A stretch of DNA of 64,000 bases from Arthrobacter crystallopoietes (GCF_017603825.1 NZ_CP072014.1:3534001-3598000), one strand, 5' to 3'; numbered from the stretch's first letter, positions 35,085-43,822 are shown. Made by a program: numbers and translations. The notes: generated from the letters alone by a model not told the origin.

Positions 35085-35972
35085 TCAGGAGACGGCGACG
35101 CGCAGCTGGTTGCGCCAGGGATCCTCAAACCGAAGCTCCGCACCGGTGTGATGATGGCCGACACCGGCACTCGCGAGCCGCTGGGCCAGCGCGCCGACCT
35201 CGTCGTCGTTCGGAACGTGGATCAGCACCTCCCCCAGGCCCAGGGTGTCCTTACGCGGGCCAGCGCCGCGGCTGTTCCACACGTTCATCGCCATATGGTG
35301 GTGGTAGCCGCCGGCGGAGACAAACAACGCCTGGCCGTGCCAGCCCGCCGTGCGCTCGAATCCGAGGGTATTGACGTAAAACTGCTCCGCCACCGAGGTG
35401 TCGCCAACCTGCAGGTGAACGTGGCCGATGGCCGCGCCAGCGTCGCGCTGCTTGCGGACGGAGTCCTCGGTGAGGTGGCTGTGCAGGTAGGACTGGGGGT
35501 TCAGGGCCAGGCTGTCCATGTGGACTTCTTTGCCCGTGGCAGTCTCGTTCCATTCCCACTGTTCGCGGGGCCGGTCGAAGTACAGCTCGATGCCGTTGCC
35601 CTCGGGATCGGTGAAATAGAAGGCTTCGCTCACCAAGTGATCGGCGCTGCCAACGAAACGCGTGGGATCCGTTTGGGCCGCAGAGGCAACAGTAGCGGCA
35701 AGGTCCGACTGGCTGTCGAAAAGGAATGCCGTGTGGAACAGTCCCGCTTCGCCGCGCGACGGCAGCTGGAGCCCGGCGGCGGGCGCAAGGTGGACCAGCG
35801 GCGTGGTGCCGCGGCCCAGATACACGCCGCCGAGACCTTCCGCAACAGGATCCAAGCCCAGCGCGTTCTGGTAGTACTTGGTCATGTTCGCCATGTCCCC
35901 CACCTTGAGCATTACGGTGCCCATGGTGATGTCGCCTGCCAACAGATCCTGGTCTTTTGGTTGAAAGTTCAT
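35085..35972 (-). CDS. VOC-superfamily ring-cleaving dioxygenase/glyoxalase (two VOC modules)
   Basis: A 295-residue protein of the catechol-2,3-dioxygenase-like VOC type. Two modules: residues about 16-130 (MGTVMLKVGDMANMTKYYQ... FHTAFLF... DPEGNGIELYFDRP) and about 165-290 (IGHVHLQVGDTSVAEQFYVNTLGF... HHHMAMNVW). Metal-ligand-like His and Glu are visible in the FHTAFLF, GIELY and HLQV segments. In Bacillus, relatives (CatE, MhqE/O) detoxify catechols and quinones under MarR-type repressors. A near-perfect copy of the palindrome found upstream of the DODA dioxygenase (45267) lies 13 nt upstream. TATTCT 7 nt before the ATG suggests a leaderless mRNA. Confidence 0.75.
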   Translation of the reverse strand: MNFQPKDQDLLAGDITMGTVMLKVGDMANMTKYYQNALGLDPVAEGLGGVYLGRGTTPLVHLAPAAGLQLPSRGEAGLFHTAFLFDSQSDLAATVASAAQTDPTRFVGSADHLVSEAFYFTDPEGNGIELYFDRPREQWEWNETATGKEVHMDSLALNPQSYLHSHLTEDSVRKQRDAGAAIGHVHLQVGDTSVAEQFYVNTLGFERTAGWHGQALFVSAGGYHHHMAMNVWNSRGAGPRKDTLGLGEVLIHVPNDDEVGALAQRLASAGVGHHHTGAELRFEDPWRNQLRVAVS

Positions 35973-35985
35973 GTATATAAGAATA
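35973..35985 (-). promoter_or_regulatory. Candidate -10 element of the VOC dioxygenase gene (leaderless)
   Basis: TATTCT (35985-35980 on the minus strand), then 7 nt to the ATG at 35972, with a possible -35 TGGAAT at 36008-36003 (17-bp spacing). The palindromic operator lies in the spacer. Confidence 0.45.
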
Positions 35986-36000
35986 CTTGAAGCTTCACGT
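35985..36000. promoter_or_regulatory. Operator-like palindrome upstream of the VOC dioxygenase
   Basis: ACTTGAAGCTTCACGT, matching 15 of 16 bases of the perfect palindrome ACTTGAAGCTTCAAGT upstream of the DODA-type dioxygenase at 45230-45245. Position in the promoter spacer is that of a repressor site, MarR family by analogy with MhqR. Confidence 0.65.
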
Positions 36001-36070
36001 TTATTCCAGTCCCCCGTGGTAAGGCGGTCGAGTTCCCGGATCTGCCACTGGGCGACCCAGCGGGGCAAGA

Positions 36071-37300
36071 TCAGCGACGGCGGTTCCGCCGGGACTTGAG
36101 AAAGCCGTAGAGGACGAGCTCGCTTGCTGCCTCGGTAACCAACGACAGCGCGCCCGCGCGCATGATTCCGTTGCGGGGGCTTCGGTGTCTGGCCGCGGCG
36201 CGGAAAAGGACTGCAGCAGCACTGGCCGCCACGGCCGCACTTCCGGCCAGCAGCTCCGGATGCGCCAATACGGTCCGGTGCCATTTGGCGAGGGGAGAAT
36301 GTCCGGAGGTGGGAGTAGCGATGACTTCGAGCAAAGCCCTGGCCATCGGTAGCGGGGGCATCACCGTGACCGGCTGTCCCACGGCGGCCATCGGCGCTTC
36401 GGCCAGCCGGCCGGCCAGTTCCGGCAAGCCCAGGGACACCGCTGTCCGAGCCAGGACCTCGCCGTCCTCCGGCCCCTGCATCAGGTCCCTGAGCCGGGAC
36501 TCCGCCTCAGCATCCAGGTCGAAGGCTTGGGCGATGCCGGAGGTGCTCGGCTCGGTGGAACGGACCAATGTTCCAAGCAACCGCAGGGCTTCGGCCGAGG
36601 CCTTGTCGGTGGTTGCGAACGGTTTGGGCTGCGGCTGCCAGGCGTGCCAGAAGTTATTGCGCGCGTCGTTCACAGCACCGGGAAGCCAAACTTCAACGGC
36701 TCGCAGTCCGTCCAGGTTCATTAACGCGACCAAGGGCTTGGTTTCGGCCGGCCAGTTGTAGAGCCCGGGCGCGGCTTCTCCTTCCACAACCACCACAGAG
36801 CGGCCCGGCACGGCTTCGTCTTCAAGGATCTGGAGTTCGACGCGGTTCAGCGTGCCGAACATGATCAGATCCTCGTGACGGATCTGTCCCACGAGCACGG
36901 TGCGCAGCAACATCGAATCTTCCACATCCGTCGCACTGGGATCCCCGAGTTCAGGCTCCTCGGCCAGCCGGAACGCGGCCTCTGCTGCGGGAGCCTGGTA
37001 GCTGAAGCCATCCATGTCCACGGCAGCGCCGAGGGCTAACGAGAAACTTTGGGCCAGCATACGGTAGTCGGGGCCCGGCACGGCGTCGCCATCCTGGTCC
37101 AGGACAGCGACGCGTCCGGCAGCATTTCGGGCCAGCAGCATTTCAACGACCGTTTGGCCCGCCTCCGGCTGGCCTGCCGCGAAAGCACCGAGCAGTGAAC
37201 GGTCCGTGATCTCTTGCATCAGGGCCGCTACACCAGCCTCATCCAGTGGCCACGGCCACCAAAGTTCACCGGTCATGGGCTCCCAGGCAGATTCACTCAT
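36071..37300 (-). CDS. Protein of unknown function with C-terminal hydrophobic segment
   Basis: A 409-residue protein I do not recognise. Residues 1-340 are soluble, acidic and Trp-containing (MSESAWEPMTGELWWPWPLDE). A hydrophobic Ala-rich segment lies at about 345-365 (LLAGSAAVAASAAAVLFRAAA), then a basic tail ending KSRRNRRR. This looks like a C-terminal membrane anchor with inside-positive tail. TAGCGT sits 7 nt before the ATG, which suggests a leaderless mRNA. It is followed on the same strand by the VOC gene but separated by about 100 nt. Confidence 0.6.
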   Translation of the reverse strand: MSESAWEPMTGELWWPWPLDEAGVAALMQEITDRSLLGAFAAGQPEAGQTVVEMLLARNAAGRVAVLDQDGDAVPGPDYRMLAQSFSLALGAAVDMDGFSYQAPAAEAAFRLAEEPELGDPSATDVEDSMLLRTVLVGQIRHEDLIMFGTLNRVELQILEDEAVPGRSVVVVEGEAAPGLYNWPAETKPLVALMNLDGLRAVEVWLPGAVNDARNNFWHAWQPQPKPFATTDKASAEALRLLGTLVRSTEPSTSGIAQAFDLDAEAESRLRDLMQGPEDGEVLARTAVSLGLPELAGRLAEAPMAAVGQPVTVMPPLPMARALLEVIATPTSGHSPLAKWHRTVLAHPELLAGSAAVAASAAAVLFRAAARHRSPRNGIMRAGALSLVTEAASELVLYGFLKSRRNRRR

Positions 37301-37313
37301 GGCATCAACGCTA
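37301..37313 (-). promoter_or_regulatory. Candidate -10 element, leaderless
   Basis: TAGCGT followed by TGATGCC and the ATG at 37300; almost the same string, TAGGCT-TGATGCC-ATG, precedes the MFS gene at 43823. Confidence 0.4.
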
Positions 37314-37323
37314 GCAAGTCCCG

Positions 37324-38034
37324 CTAGCCGTGCTGTCCAGCGGCCAGGAAGTCGACCAACAGCCCATGGCCTTCCGGGGTGTCCTGCGGACGATGGTTGT
37401 TGGCTGCATGGCGATGCGCCGCGCCGGTGGTAGCCAGATATTCCGCGACCTCTTCATACAACGGCTCCCAGCCGCCGGTAACGACGAGGGTGCGGACGCC
37501 GGGAACGATGTGCAGCGGGGCGGTCCAGGGCGGATCCTGCAGCCGGAGCCGGCGGGCCTGCAGGCGGTCCGCGGCCGAGGCAAGCGGCTTCGCCGACGCA
37601 CCAAGGACGAGGCGCGAGAATTCACGATGGTACTGCTCGTCGTCCAGCCCGTCCCGTGCGGCGAACAGGGGCTCCAGCCGCTTCCGGTGCGCCTTTGTTG
37701 CCGGCAGGTCCGCAGTCAGCGACAAACACGCAGGTTCGAACAGGGTCAGGGAGGCCACCAATTCCGGCCGTTCCACCGCCGCCATCATCGCCGCGACGGC
37801 CCCTTGGGAATGCGCGACGAGATGACCGCCGTCGCCGAGGTTTTCCACGATGATGTTCATATCTGCACGGAAATCCGTCCGCAGTGGGGCGGTATCCGGA
37901 GCGAAGCCGTGCCGGCGGACAAACAGGCAATCGTAGGTGCTGGCGAGACGGTGCTGGTACGGCCATGCGGCGATGCCGAAGAGACCGGTTCCGTGCACAA
38001 AAACCACACGGGGCTTGGGGCTGCTGCGCTGCAT
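37324..38034 (-). CDS. Alpha/beta-hydrolase
   Basis: A 236-residue protein with VVFVHGTGLFG (oxyanion HG), LVAHSQGAVAAMMAA (nucleophile elbow with catalytic Ser in HSQG) and a His-rich C-terminus where the catalytic His is expected (TPEGHGLLVDFL). No signal peptide. Substrate is unknown; esterase or lipase-like. TAGACT, 6 nt before the ATG, and no Shine-Dalgarno, again suggests a leaderless mRNA. It lies between the orphan membrane protein and the Nudix-like gene. Confidence 0.75.
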   Translation of the reverse strand: MQRSSPKPRVVFVHGTGLFGIAAWPYQHRLASTYDCLFVRRHGFAPDTAPLRTDFRADMNIIVENLGDGGHLVAHSQGAVAAMMAAVERPELVASLTLFEPACLSLTADLPATKAHRKRLEPLFAARDGLDDEQYHREFSRLVLGASAKPLASAADRLQARRLRLQDPPWTAPLHIVPGVRTLVVTGGWEPLYEEVAEYLATTGAAHRHAANNHRPQDTPEGHGLLVDFLAAGQHG

Positions 38035-38046
38035 AAGGGCAGTCTA
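38035..38046 (-). promoter_or_regulatory. Candidate -10 element, leaderless
   Basis: TAGACT followed by 6 nt and ATG 38034 on the minus strand. Confidence 0.42.
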
Positions 38047-38577
38047 GGATCCGGAACTGATTGTGTTGTCGAAGTCCGGAAGCAGCTCGCGTGGCGGCAC
38101 GTCCCGCTGTACCGTATCGATCCGCTGCCCGTCCCGCAGCTCCAGCACCGAAAGCAGTTCATGAGCGTCGAGGGCGGCTTTCAGCTGGGCCGACTGGGGA
38201 CGGCCCAGGCCGGCCAGCGCCAGGTCCGCCGCGAGGAACTCGGCTTGCCCGCCCGCCACAGCGGCGAGCGAACCGCCGTCGTAGGTTCCGCCGTCGTAAA
38301 TAAACGTGATGGCCTCCGCTGGGGAGGCCGGCGTCTGCTGGTAGTCAATAGCCAGAATGCGGCCCAGCGGCAGCGACAGCGAGGTTGCCTGCAGAACGCG
38401 TCCGGCCGTTGAGCGCGGGTCCTCCCCCGATTTCACCATCCCGGCAGGCAACGATGCTTGGCCGTCGGCATCGGGGCTGAGCAGAATGGAACCACTGACG
38501 GTGCGTACCACCACCGCCACGTTGGCAGGGCGCTTCCATTGGGAACTATAAAATCCACTCAGATCGTGCCTGCTCAC
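38044..38577 (-). CDS. Nudix-fold protein with degenerate Nudix box
   Basis: A 177-residue protein from GTG 38577, with GAAGG upstream. VAVVVRTVSGSILLSPDADGQASLPAGMVKSGED resembles the start of a Nudix domain. The box keeps G-x5-E-x7-R (GMVKSGE...R) but reads RVLQATS where REUxEE is expected, so the metal-binding glutamates are missing. Catalysis on nucleoside diphosphates is therefore unlikely; it may be a ligand-binding or regulatory protein. It lies just downstream of ffh on the same strand. Confidence 0.55.
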   Translation of the reverse strand: MSRHDLSGFYSSQWKRPANVAVVVRTVSGSILLSPDADGQASLPAGMVKSGEDPRSTAGRVLQATSLSLPLGRILAIDYQQTPASPAEAITFIYDGGTYDGGSLAAVAGGQAEFLAADLALAGLGRPQSAQLKAALDAHELLSVLELRDGQRIDTVQRDVPPRELLPDFDNTISSGS

Positions 38578-38630
38578 AAAAGCCCTTCGTAGAAGCCCCA
38601 ACTCTTACCAGGATGCGGAACGGTATGCTG

Positions 38631-38662
38631 CCGCGGTCCGGCCGTGCCGGCGCGGACCGCGG
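38631..38662 (-). terminator. Hairpin downstream of ffh
   Basis: A 10-bp perfect stem, CCGCGGTCCG (38631-38640) with CGGACCGCGG (38653-38662), immediately after the ffh stop. T tract weak. Confidence 0.5.
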
Positions 38663-38667
38663 CCAGT

Positions 38668-40254
38668 CTACTTGCCCAGGAACTTTTCGAACCCCTTGGG
38701 CAGGTTAAGTGCGGACGGATCGAAGTCTTCCTGCTGCTGGCCGAAAGCTGCACCGGTAGGCAGCGCCTTTTTGGCGTTGGCGCGGCGCTCCTCGGCTTCC
38801 CGCAGTTCCTGCGCGGCCTTGGCCGGGTTTCCCGAGCGCGCCTTCTTCTTGCCCTTCGAGACTTGCTTGCCCTTGCGGGCTCCACCGCTGAAGCCGCCCG
38901 GACCAGCCATGCCGGGCATACCCGGGATGCCGCCGCCCTGCGCCATCTTCTTCATCATCTTCTGGGCCTGGCCAAACCGCTCCAGCAGGCCATTGACCTC
39001 GGAGACGTGGACACCCGAACCCTTGGCAATGCGGGCGCGGCGCGAGCCGTTGATGATCTTCGGTGCAACCCGCTCATGCGGGGTCATGGAGCGGACAATT
39101 GCCTCGACGCGGTCGATTTCGCGCTCGTCGAAGTTCTCCAGCTGCTGGCGCATGCCGGCAGCGCCGGGCATCATCATCAGCATCTTCTTCATCGATCCCA
39201 TCTTGCGGATCTGCTGCATCTGCGCAAGGAAGTCATCGAGCGTGAAGTCTTCCTGGTCGGCGAACTTCTGCGCCATGCGCTCGGCTTCGCCCTTGTCCCA
39301 GGACTTCTCCGCCTGCTCGATCAGGGAGAGGATGTCGCCCATGTCCAGGATGCGGTTGGCCATCCGGTCCGGGTGGAAGATTTCGAAATCGTCCAGGTTC
39401 TCACCGGTGGAAGCAAACATAACGGGCTTGCCGGTCACGGACGCAACGGAGAGCGCGGCACCACCGCGGGCATCGCCGTCGAGCTTGGATAGCACGACGC
39501 CGGTGAAATTCACACCTTCATTGAACGCCTGCGCGGTGTTGACCGCGTCCTGGCCGATCATGGCGTCGATGACGAAAAGGACCTCGTCCGGGTTGATGGC
39601 AGCCCGGATGTCCGCGGCCTGCTGCATCATTTCCGAGTCCACACCGAGGCGGCCGGCGGTGTCCACAATGACCACGTCATGCAGCTTCTGGCGTGCTTCC
39701 TCGACACCCTGGCGGGCGACGGCGACCGGATCGCCCGTGGCGGATTCAAATTCAGACTGCACGCCCGGGTGCGGCGCGAAGACCGGCACACCGGCGCGCT
39801 GGCCGTTGACCTGCAGCTGGGTGACGGCGTTGGGCCGCTGGAGGTCAGCGGCGACCAGCAGCGGGCTGTGGCCCTGTCCCTTGAGCCACTTGGAGAGCTT
39901 GCCGGCGAGCGTGGTCTTACCTGCACCCTGCAGGCCGGCCAGCATGATCACGGTCGGCGGGTTCTTGGCCAGGCGGATGCGCCGGGTCTCGCCGCCGAGA
40001 ATGTTGACAAGTTCGTCATTGACGATCTTGACGACCTGCTGGCCCGGGTTCAGCGCACCGGAGACTTCCTCGCCGAGCGCACGCTCCTTGACGTGCGCGG
40101 CGAACTCACGCACCACCGGTACGGCGACGTCCGCATCCAGCAGGGCACGCCGGATCTCGCGGACAGTGGCGTCGACATCCGCCTCCGAGAGACGTCCCTT
40201 GCCGCGCAGATTCTTGAAGGTCGAGGCCAACCGGTCAGAGAGTGAATTGAACAC
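38668..40254 (-). CDS. ffh: Signal recognition particle protein Ffh
   Basis: SRP54 GTPase that binds signal peptides and 4.5S RNA for co-translational targeting. The 528-residue protein (GTG start) has the N domain (MFNSLSDRLASTFKNLRGKGRL), G domain with GLQGAGKTTLAGKLSKWL (G1), DTAGRLGVDSEM (G3) and TKLDGDARGG-like SKLDGDARGG (G4), and the Met-rich M domain (KMGSMKKMLMMMPG). Partner FtsY is encoded at 48079-49284. It is divergent from zwf. Confidence 0.97.
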   Translation of the reverse strand: MFNSLSDRLASTFKNLRGKGRLSEADVDATVREIRRALLDADVAVPVVREFAAHVKERALGEEVSGALNPGQQVVKIVNDELVNILGGETRRIRLAKNPPTVIMLAGLQGAGKTTLAGKLSKWLKGQGHSPLLVAADLQRPNAVTQLQVNGQRAGVPVFAPHPGVQSEFESATGDPVAVARQGVEEARQKLHDVVIVDTAGRLGVDSEMMQQAADIRAAINPDEVLFVIDAMIGQDAVNTAQAFNEGVNFTGVVLSKLDGDARGGAALSVASVTGKPVMFASTGENLDDFEIFHPDRMANRILDMGDILSLIEQAEKSWDKGEAERMAQKFADQEDFTLDDFLAQMQQIRKMGSMKKMLMMMPGAAGMRQQLENFDEREIDRVEAIVRSMTPHERVAPKIINGSRRARIAKGSGVHVSEVNGLLERFGQAQKMMKKMAQGGGIPGMPGMAGPGGFSGGARKGKQVSKGKKKARSGNPAKAAQELREAEERRANAKKALPTGAAFGQQQEDFDPSALNLPKGFEKFLGK

Positions 40255-40436
40255 GCGCCGTGTACTTCTTTCGTCGATCTAGGCTCACAGTCCCCGGCCG
40301 CGCCGGAGTTCAACTATCTAGGGTAGCAACTGCGGACGGGCAATGTCCCAATTCCCACAACGACGACGGCGACCGGACCGTACTTGATGGCAGCGAACCG
40401 GCGACATCGGGCGCCGTAGATGGCAAGGTAGGAAAG

Positions 40437-41912
40437 GTGACTGCCGAACAGACCTCAACCGGGACAGAATCCGCAGAAACCACCGGCGGAGAAATGAAAG
40501 TCCAGACCTTACTCATTCTGGGTGCTTCCGGGGACCTGACCGGACGGCTGCTGCTGCCCGGACTTGGAAAACTCATCGCCCAAGGCAGGACCCAGGGCCT
40601 GAACCTCGTGGGCGCGGGATCCGACGATTGGAACCAGGACCGGTGGCGCGAACGCGTCGACGAAGCCTTCGGCTCCTGCACGGAGGGAGCGAACGACGCC
40701 GGCCTGCGGGAACTGCGCAAAGTACAGGAAAATACCGAGTACCACATGGTGGACGTGACCGCCGAGGGAGCTTTGGCGGAACTGCTCCGCTCGGTCCCGG
40801 GACCGGCAGCGGTCTACTTTGCTTTACCGCCCGCCGTCAGCCAGCTGGCCTGCGAGGTCCTCAAGCCTGAGGACGTGCCCGAGGGCACGCGCCTGGTGAT
40901 GGAGAAGCCGTTCGGCTCCAGCCGGGTCTCGGCTGCTTCGCTGAATGGGACGCTGCTGCGGCTGGTGCCCGAGGACCATATCCACCGCGTGGACCATTTC
41001 CTGGGCAAAGCCACCGTGTTCAACATCCTGGGCCTACGCTTTGCCAACCGGCTGCTCGAGCCGCTGTTCAGCAATGAGCATGTGCAGAAGGTGGAAATCT
41101 TCTACGACGAGTCGCTGGCGCTGGAAGGACGGGCACGGTACTACGACAAGGCCGGTGCCCTGCGGGACATGATCCAGAGCCACCTGCTGCAGATCATGGC
41201 GCTCATGGCGCTGAACGCCCCGGCCACGCTGCATGAGCGTGACCTGCGCGACCACATCGGCAGCGTTCTGCGCGCCAGTTCGGTCAAACCGGACTTTGCG
41301 AAAAGCACGCGCCGCGCCCGGTATACGGCCGGCGAGGTGGAGGGGCGGAAGATCCCCGACTACGTGGCCGAAGAAGGGATCGATCCCGCACGGAACACGG
41401 AGACGCTGGCCGAGATCGAGGTGTCGATCAACAACAGCCGATGGACCGGCGTCCCGTTTATCCTGCGCTCGGGCAAAGCATTGGGCAAGAAGCAAAAGGA
41501 AGCCATCGTCACCTTCAAGCACGTCAATCATCTGCCGACAGGTTTCAAGGGTGTGGATGCCCCCACGCGCCTGCGGATCGGTTTCGGCCCCGACACCCTG
41601 CGGCTCGAGATCGATGTCAACGGGCCGGGCGACATCTTCACGCTCGACCGCGAGGTGATGGAGACCAACCTGCACGCCGCGGATCTCCTGCCGTACGGCG
41701 AAGTCCTTGACGGCATCCTGACCGGTGACCCGATGCTCTCGGTCCGCGGGGACATTGCGGAGGATTGCTGGCGGATTGTCGAGCCGGTCCTGAAGGCATG
41801 GGAGGCCAACGAAGTGCCGCTGGAGGAGTACGCAGCGGGATCGAACGGACCTACCGGCTGGGAAACATCGAGGGACGATACGCCGATGCGTACGGTGGAC
41901 ACCGAGGCCTGA
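40437..41912 (+). CDS. zwf: Glucose-6-phosphate 1-dehydrogenase
   Basis: Converts glucose-6-phosphate to 6-phosphogluconolactone with NADP+. The 491-residue protein has LLILGASGDLTGRLLLPGLG (Rossmann), EKPFGSS, and the signature RVDHFLGKATVFNIL, where the His and Asp lie in the active site (canonical RIDHYLGK). GTG 40437 is taken as start because AAGGTAGGAAAG precedes it; ATG 40494 is an alternative that would drop a 19-residue acidic leader. Unlike many Actinobacteria, it is not in a zwf-opcA-pgl-tkt-tal operon, so a second copy may exist elsewhere. The 182-nt gap to ffh holds the divergent promoters. Confidence 0.88.
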   Translation: MTAEQTSTGTESAETTGGEMKVQTLLILGASGDLTGRLLLPGLGKLIAQGRTQGLNLVGAGSDDWNQDRWRERVDEAFGSCTEGANDAGLRELRKVQENTEYHMVDVTAEGALAELLRSVPGPAAVYFALPPAVSQLACEVLKPEDVPEGTRLVMEKPFGSSRVSAASLNGTLLRLVPEDHIHRVDHFLGKATVFNILGLRFANRLLEPLFSNEHVQKVEIFYDESLALEGRARYYDKAGALRDMIQSHLLQIMALMALNAPATLHERDLRDHIGSVLRASSVKPDFAKSTRRARYTAGEVEGRKIPDYVAEEGIDPARNTETLAEIEVSINNSRWTGVPFILRSGKALGKKQKEAIVTFKHVNHLPTGFKGVDAPTRLRIGFGPDTLRLEIDVNGPGDIFTLDREVMETNLHAADLLPYGEVLDGILTGDPMLSVRGDIAEDCWRIVEPVLKAWEANEVPLEEYAAGSNGPTGWETSRDDTPMRTVDTEA

Positions 41913-41938
41913 ACCGAGGGGTAAGGGATCACACAGAA

Positions 41939-41992
41939 CTGCACCTCCGAAAGCCGGACCCGATGATTCGGTTCCAGCTCCCGGAGGTGCAG
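41939..41992. terminator. Bidirectional hairpin between zwf and glnB
   Basis: CTGCACCTCCG (41939-41949) with CGGAGGTGCAG (41982-41992), an 11-bp stem between two convergent genes. Confidence 0.6.
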
Positions 41993-42011
41993 TGAGAGCT
42001 TTCCGGTCCTG

Positions 42012-42350
42012 CTAGATAGCGGCTTCCCCGCGCTCGCCGGTGCGCACCCGCACGGCTTCCTCGACGTCGATAAGCCATACTTTGCCGTCGCCGGCACGTC
42101 CGGTGTTGGCCGTGGCAACCAGGACATCGACAATGTCGTTGGCCCATTCGTTGGCGACCAGGACCTCCACTCGTACCTTCTGCAGCAGATCGACGGTGTA
42201 TTCAGCGCCGCGGTATACCTCGGTGTGTCCGCGCTGGCGGCCGTAACCGCTGGCCTGGCTGACAGTGAGTCCCTGCACGCCGTAACTTTCCAGGCTGCCG
42301 CGGACCTCGTCGAGCTTCTCGGGACGGATGATAGCGGTTACCAGTTTCAT
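42012..42350 (-). CDS. glnB: Nitrogen regulatory protein PII
   Basis: A 112-residue trimeric sensor of 2-oxoglutarate, ATP/ADP and nitrogen status. Tyr51 in the T-loop (RGAEYTVDLL) is the modification site, adenylylated in Actinobacteria. The ATG overlaps the amtB stop (ATGA), so PII is coupled to the transporter it plugs. glnD is not adjacent; the usual amtB-glnB-glnD trio is cut short here by zwf. Confidence 0.97.
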   Translation of the reverse strand: MKLVTAIIRPEKLDEVRGSLESYGVQGLTVSQASGYGRQRGHTEVYRGAEYTVDLLQKVRVEVLVANEWANDIVDVLVATANTGRAGDGKVWLIDVEEAVRVRTGERGEAAI

Positions 42351-43645
42351 GCCTTGACCTCTTCCTTGATGTGCGCGCTGCGGTCCGTGGCCGGATGCGG
42401 CACAAAAGTGCCTCCGGTGCCCAGTCCGCCGAACTCGTACGCCGTTTCGGCGTGCTGCGTCAGGTCCACGCCGATGACCTCCTGGTCCTCCGTGACACGG
42501 AAGCCAATCGTCTTGTGCACTGCCAGACCGATGACAATCGTCATGATCGCGGTGAACACAACGGAAACAACAGCTGCCACCGTCTGGGCCCCTAGCTGGG
42601 CGGGACCGCCGCCGTAGAACAGCCCGCCACCGGCCCCGTCTGCAGGGAGGGCAACAAAGCCAAGGGCCAGCGTGCCGACCATTCCGGCGACGAGGTGGAC
42701 GCCAACGACGTCCAGGGAATCGTCATAGCCGAACTTGTACTTCAGTCCCACGGCGAGGGCTGCCAGTGCACCGGCAACGATACCGAGCCCGATGGCACCG
42801 ACTGGAGAGACATTCGCGCAGGCCGGGGTGATCGCTACCAAGCCAGCGACGACGCCGGAAGCGGCGCCCAGGGACGTCGGACGACCGTCACGGATGCGCT
42901 CGACGACAAGCCAGGCGAGCATCGCGGCACCGGGCGCCACCATGGTGTTGACCCAGATGAGCCCCGCTTCCTCCGCAGTACCGGCGGCGCCACCGTTGAA
43001 TCCGAACCAGCCGAACCACAGGAGTGCGGCACCGAGCATGACGAACGGGATATTGTGCGGTCGCTGTGCAGGATCCTTGCCGAACCCTTTGCGCTTGCCC
43101 AGGATCAGGGCCAGGACCAGGCCAGCGATGCCGGCATTGATGTGGACCACGGTGCCGCCGGCGAAGTCGATGGCTTCTCCCGCCCAAGCACCCACAGCAC
43201 CTTCGGCGCTCAGGAGGCCGCCGCCCCACACCATGAAGGCCAGCGGGCAATACACCAGAGTGACCCATATCGGGACGAAGACTGCCCAGGCGCCGAATTT
43301 CGCGCGGTCGGCAATGGCACCGGAAATGAGTGCCACGGTGATGATCGCGAAGGTAGCGCCGTAGCCGGCGCCGATCAGGTCTTCCGTGTTCAGCAGTGTC
43401 TGCATGCCGAACGCCGCGAACGGGTTGCCGAAGAGCTGAGCGATCCCCTCGCCGCCGCTCATGGAGTAACCCCACAGAACCCAGACGACGGCGACCAAGC
43501 CAATGGAAATGAAGCTCATCATCATCATGTTCAGGGCGGCTTTTGCACGGGTCATGCCACCGTAGAAGAATGCAAGGCCTGGCGTCATGAGCAGCACCAG
43601 CGCCGCGGAAATCATCACCCAGACGTGACCTGCTGACAGATCCAT
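42347..43645 (-). CDS. amtB: Ammonium transporter
   Basis: Membrane channel of the Amt/MEP/Rh family taking up ammonium. It is 432 residues, with 11 membrane helices. The gate and pore segments are MTPGLAFFYGGM, FAGGTVVHINAGIAGLVLALILG (first pore His) and DVVGVHLVAGMVGTLALGF (second pore His). The start is the ATG at 43645; no cleavable signal peptide is evident. A GlnR-type array lies 64-101 nt upstream. Confidence 0.96.
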   Translation of the reverse strand: MDLSAGHVWVMISAALVLLMTPGLAFFYGGMTRAKAALNMMMMSFISIGLVAVVWVLWGYSMSGGEGIAQLFGNPFAAFGMQTLLNTEDLIGAGYGATFAIITVALISGAIADRAKFGAWAVFVPIWVTLVYCPLAFMVWGGGLLSAEGAVGAWAGEAIDFAGGTVVHINAGIAGLVLALILGKRKGFGKDPAQRPHNIPFVMLGAALLWFGWFGFNGGAAGTAEEAGLIWVNTMVAPGAAMLAWLVVERIRDGRPTSLGAASGVVAGLVAITPACANVSPVGAIGLGIVAGALAALAVGLKYKFGYDDSLDVVGVHLVAGMVGTLALGFVALPADGAGGGLFYGGGPAQLGAQTVAAVVSVVFTAIMTIVIGLAVHKTIGFRVTEDQEVIGVDLTQHAETAYEFGGLGTGGTFVPHPATDRSAHIKEEVKA

Positions 43646-43708
43646 TTTCGCGTCCTCTCGTCCGAGGCGGGCCCATCCCGCATCTGGTTTCCAGATTGCC
43701 GGTCGATT

Positions 43709-43746
43709 GTTTCCACCGGTCCGGCACTTCGTTTCAGGGGCGTTAC
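43709..43746 (-). promoter_or_regulatory. GlnR-type nitrogen operator upstream of amtB
   Basis: On the minus strand: GTAAC-N6-GAAAC-N6-CCGGA-N6-GAAAC. Three of the four half-sites match the actinobacterial GlnR array GTnAC-n6-GAAAC-n6-GTnAC-n6-GAAAC with exact spacing; the third is degenerate. Confidence 0.72.
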
Positions 43747-43809
43747 AAGGAATGGGCCACCGTAAATCCGGTGTCACGGCCATGTTTCATTCATGTTTCG
43801 CCGCACGGA

Positions 43810-43822
43810 TAGGCTTGATGCC
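43810..43822 (+). promoter_or_regulatory. Candidate -10 element of the MFS gene, leaderless
   Basis: TAGGCT, then TGATGCC, then the ATG at 43823. Confidence 0.4.

Noticed and set aside
38672-40282. 536-codon open frame opposite ffh
   Set aside because: Ser/Arg-rich shadow; ffh on the minus strand has all GTPase motifs.
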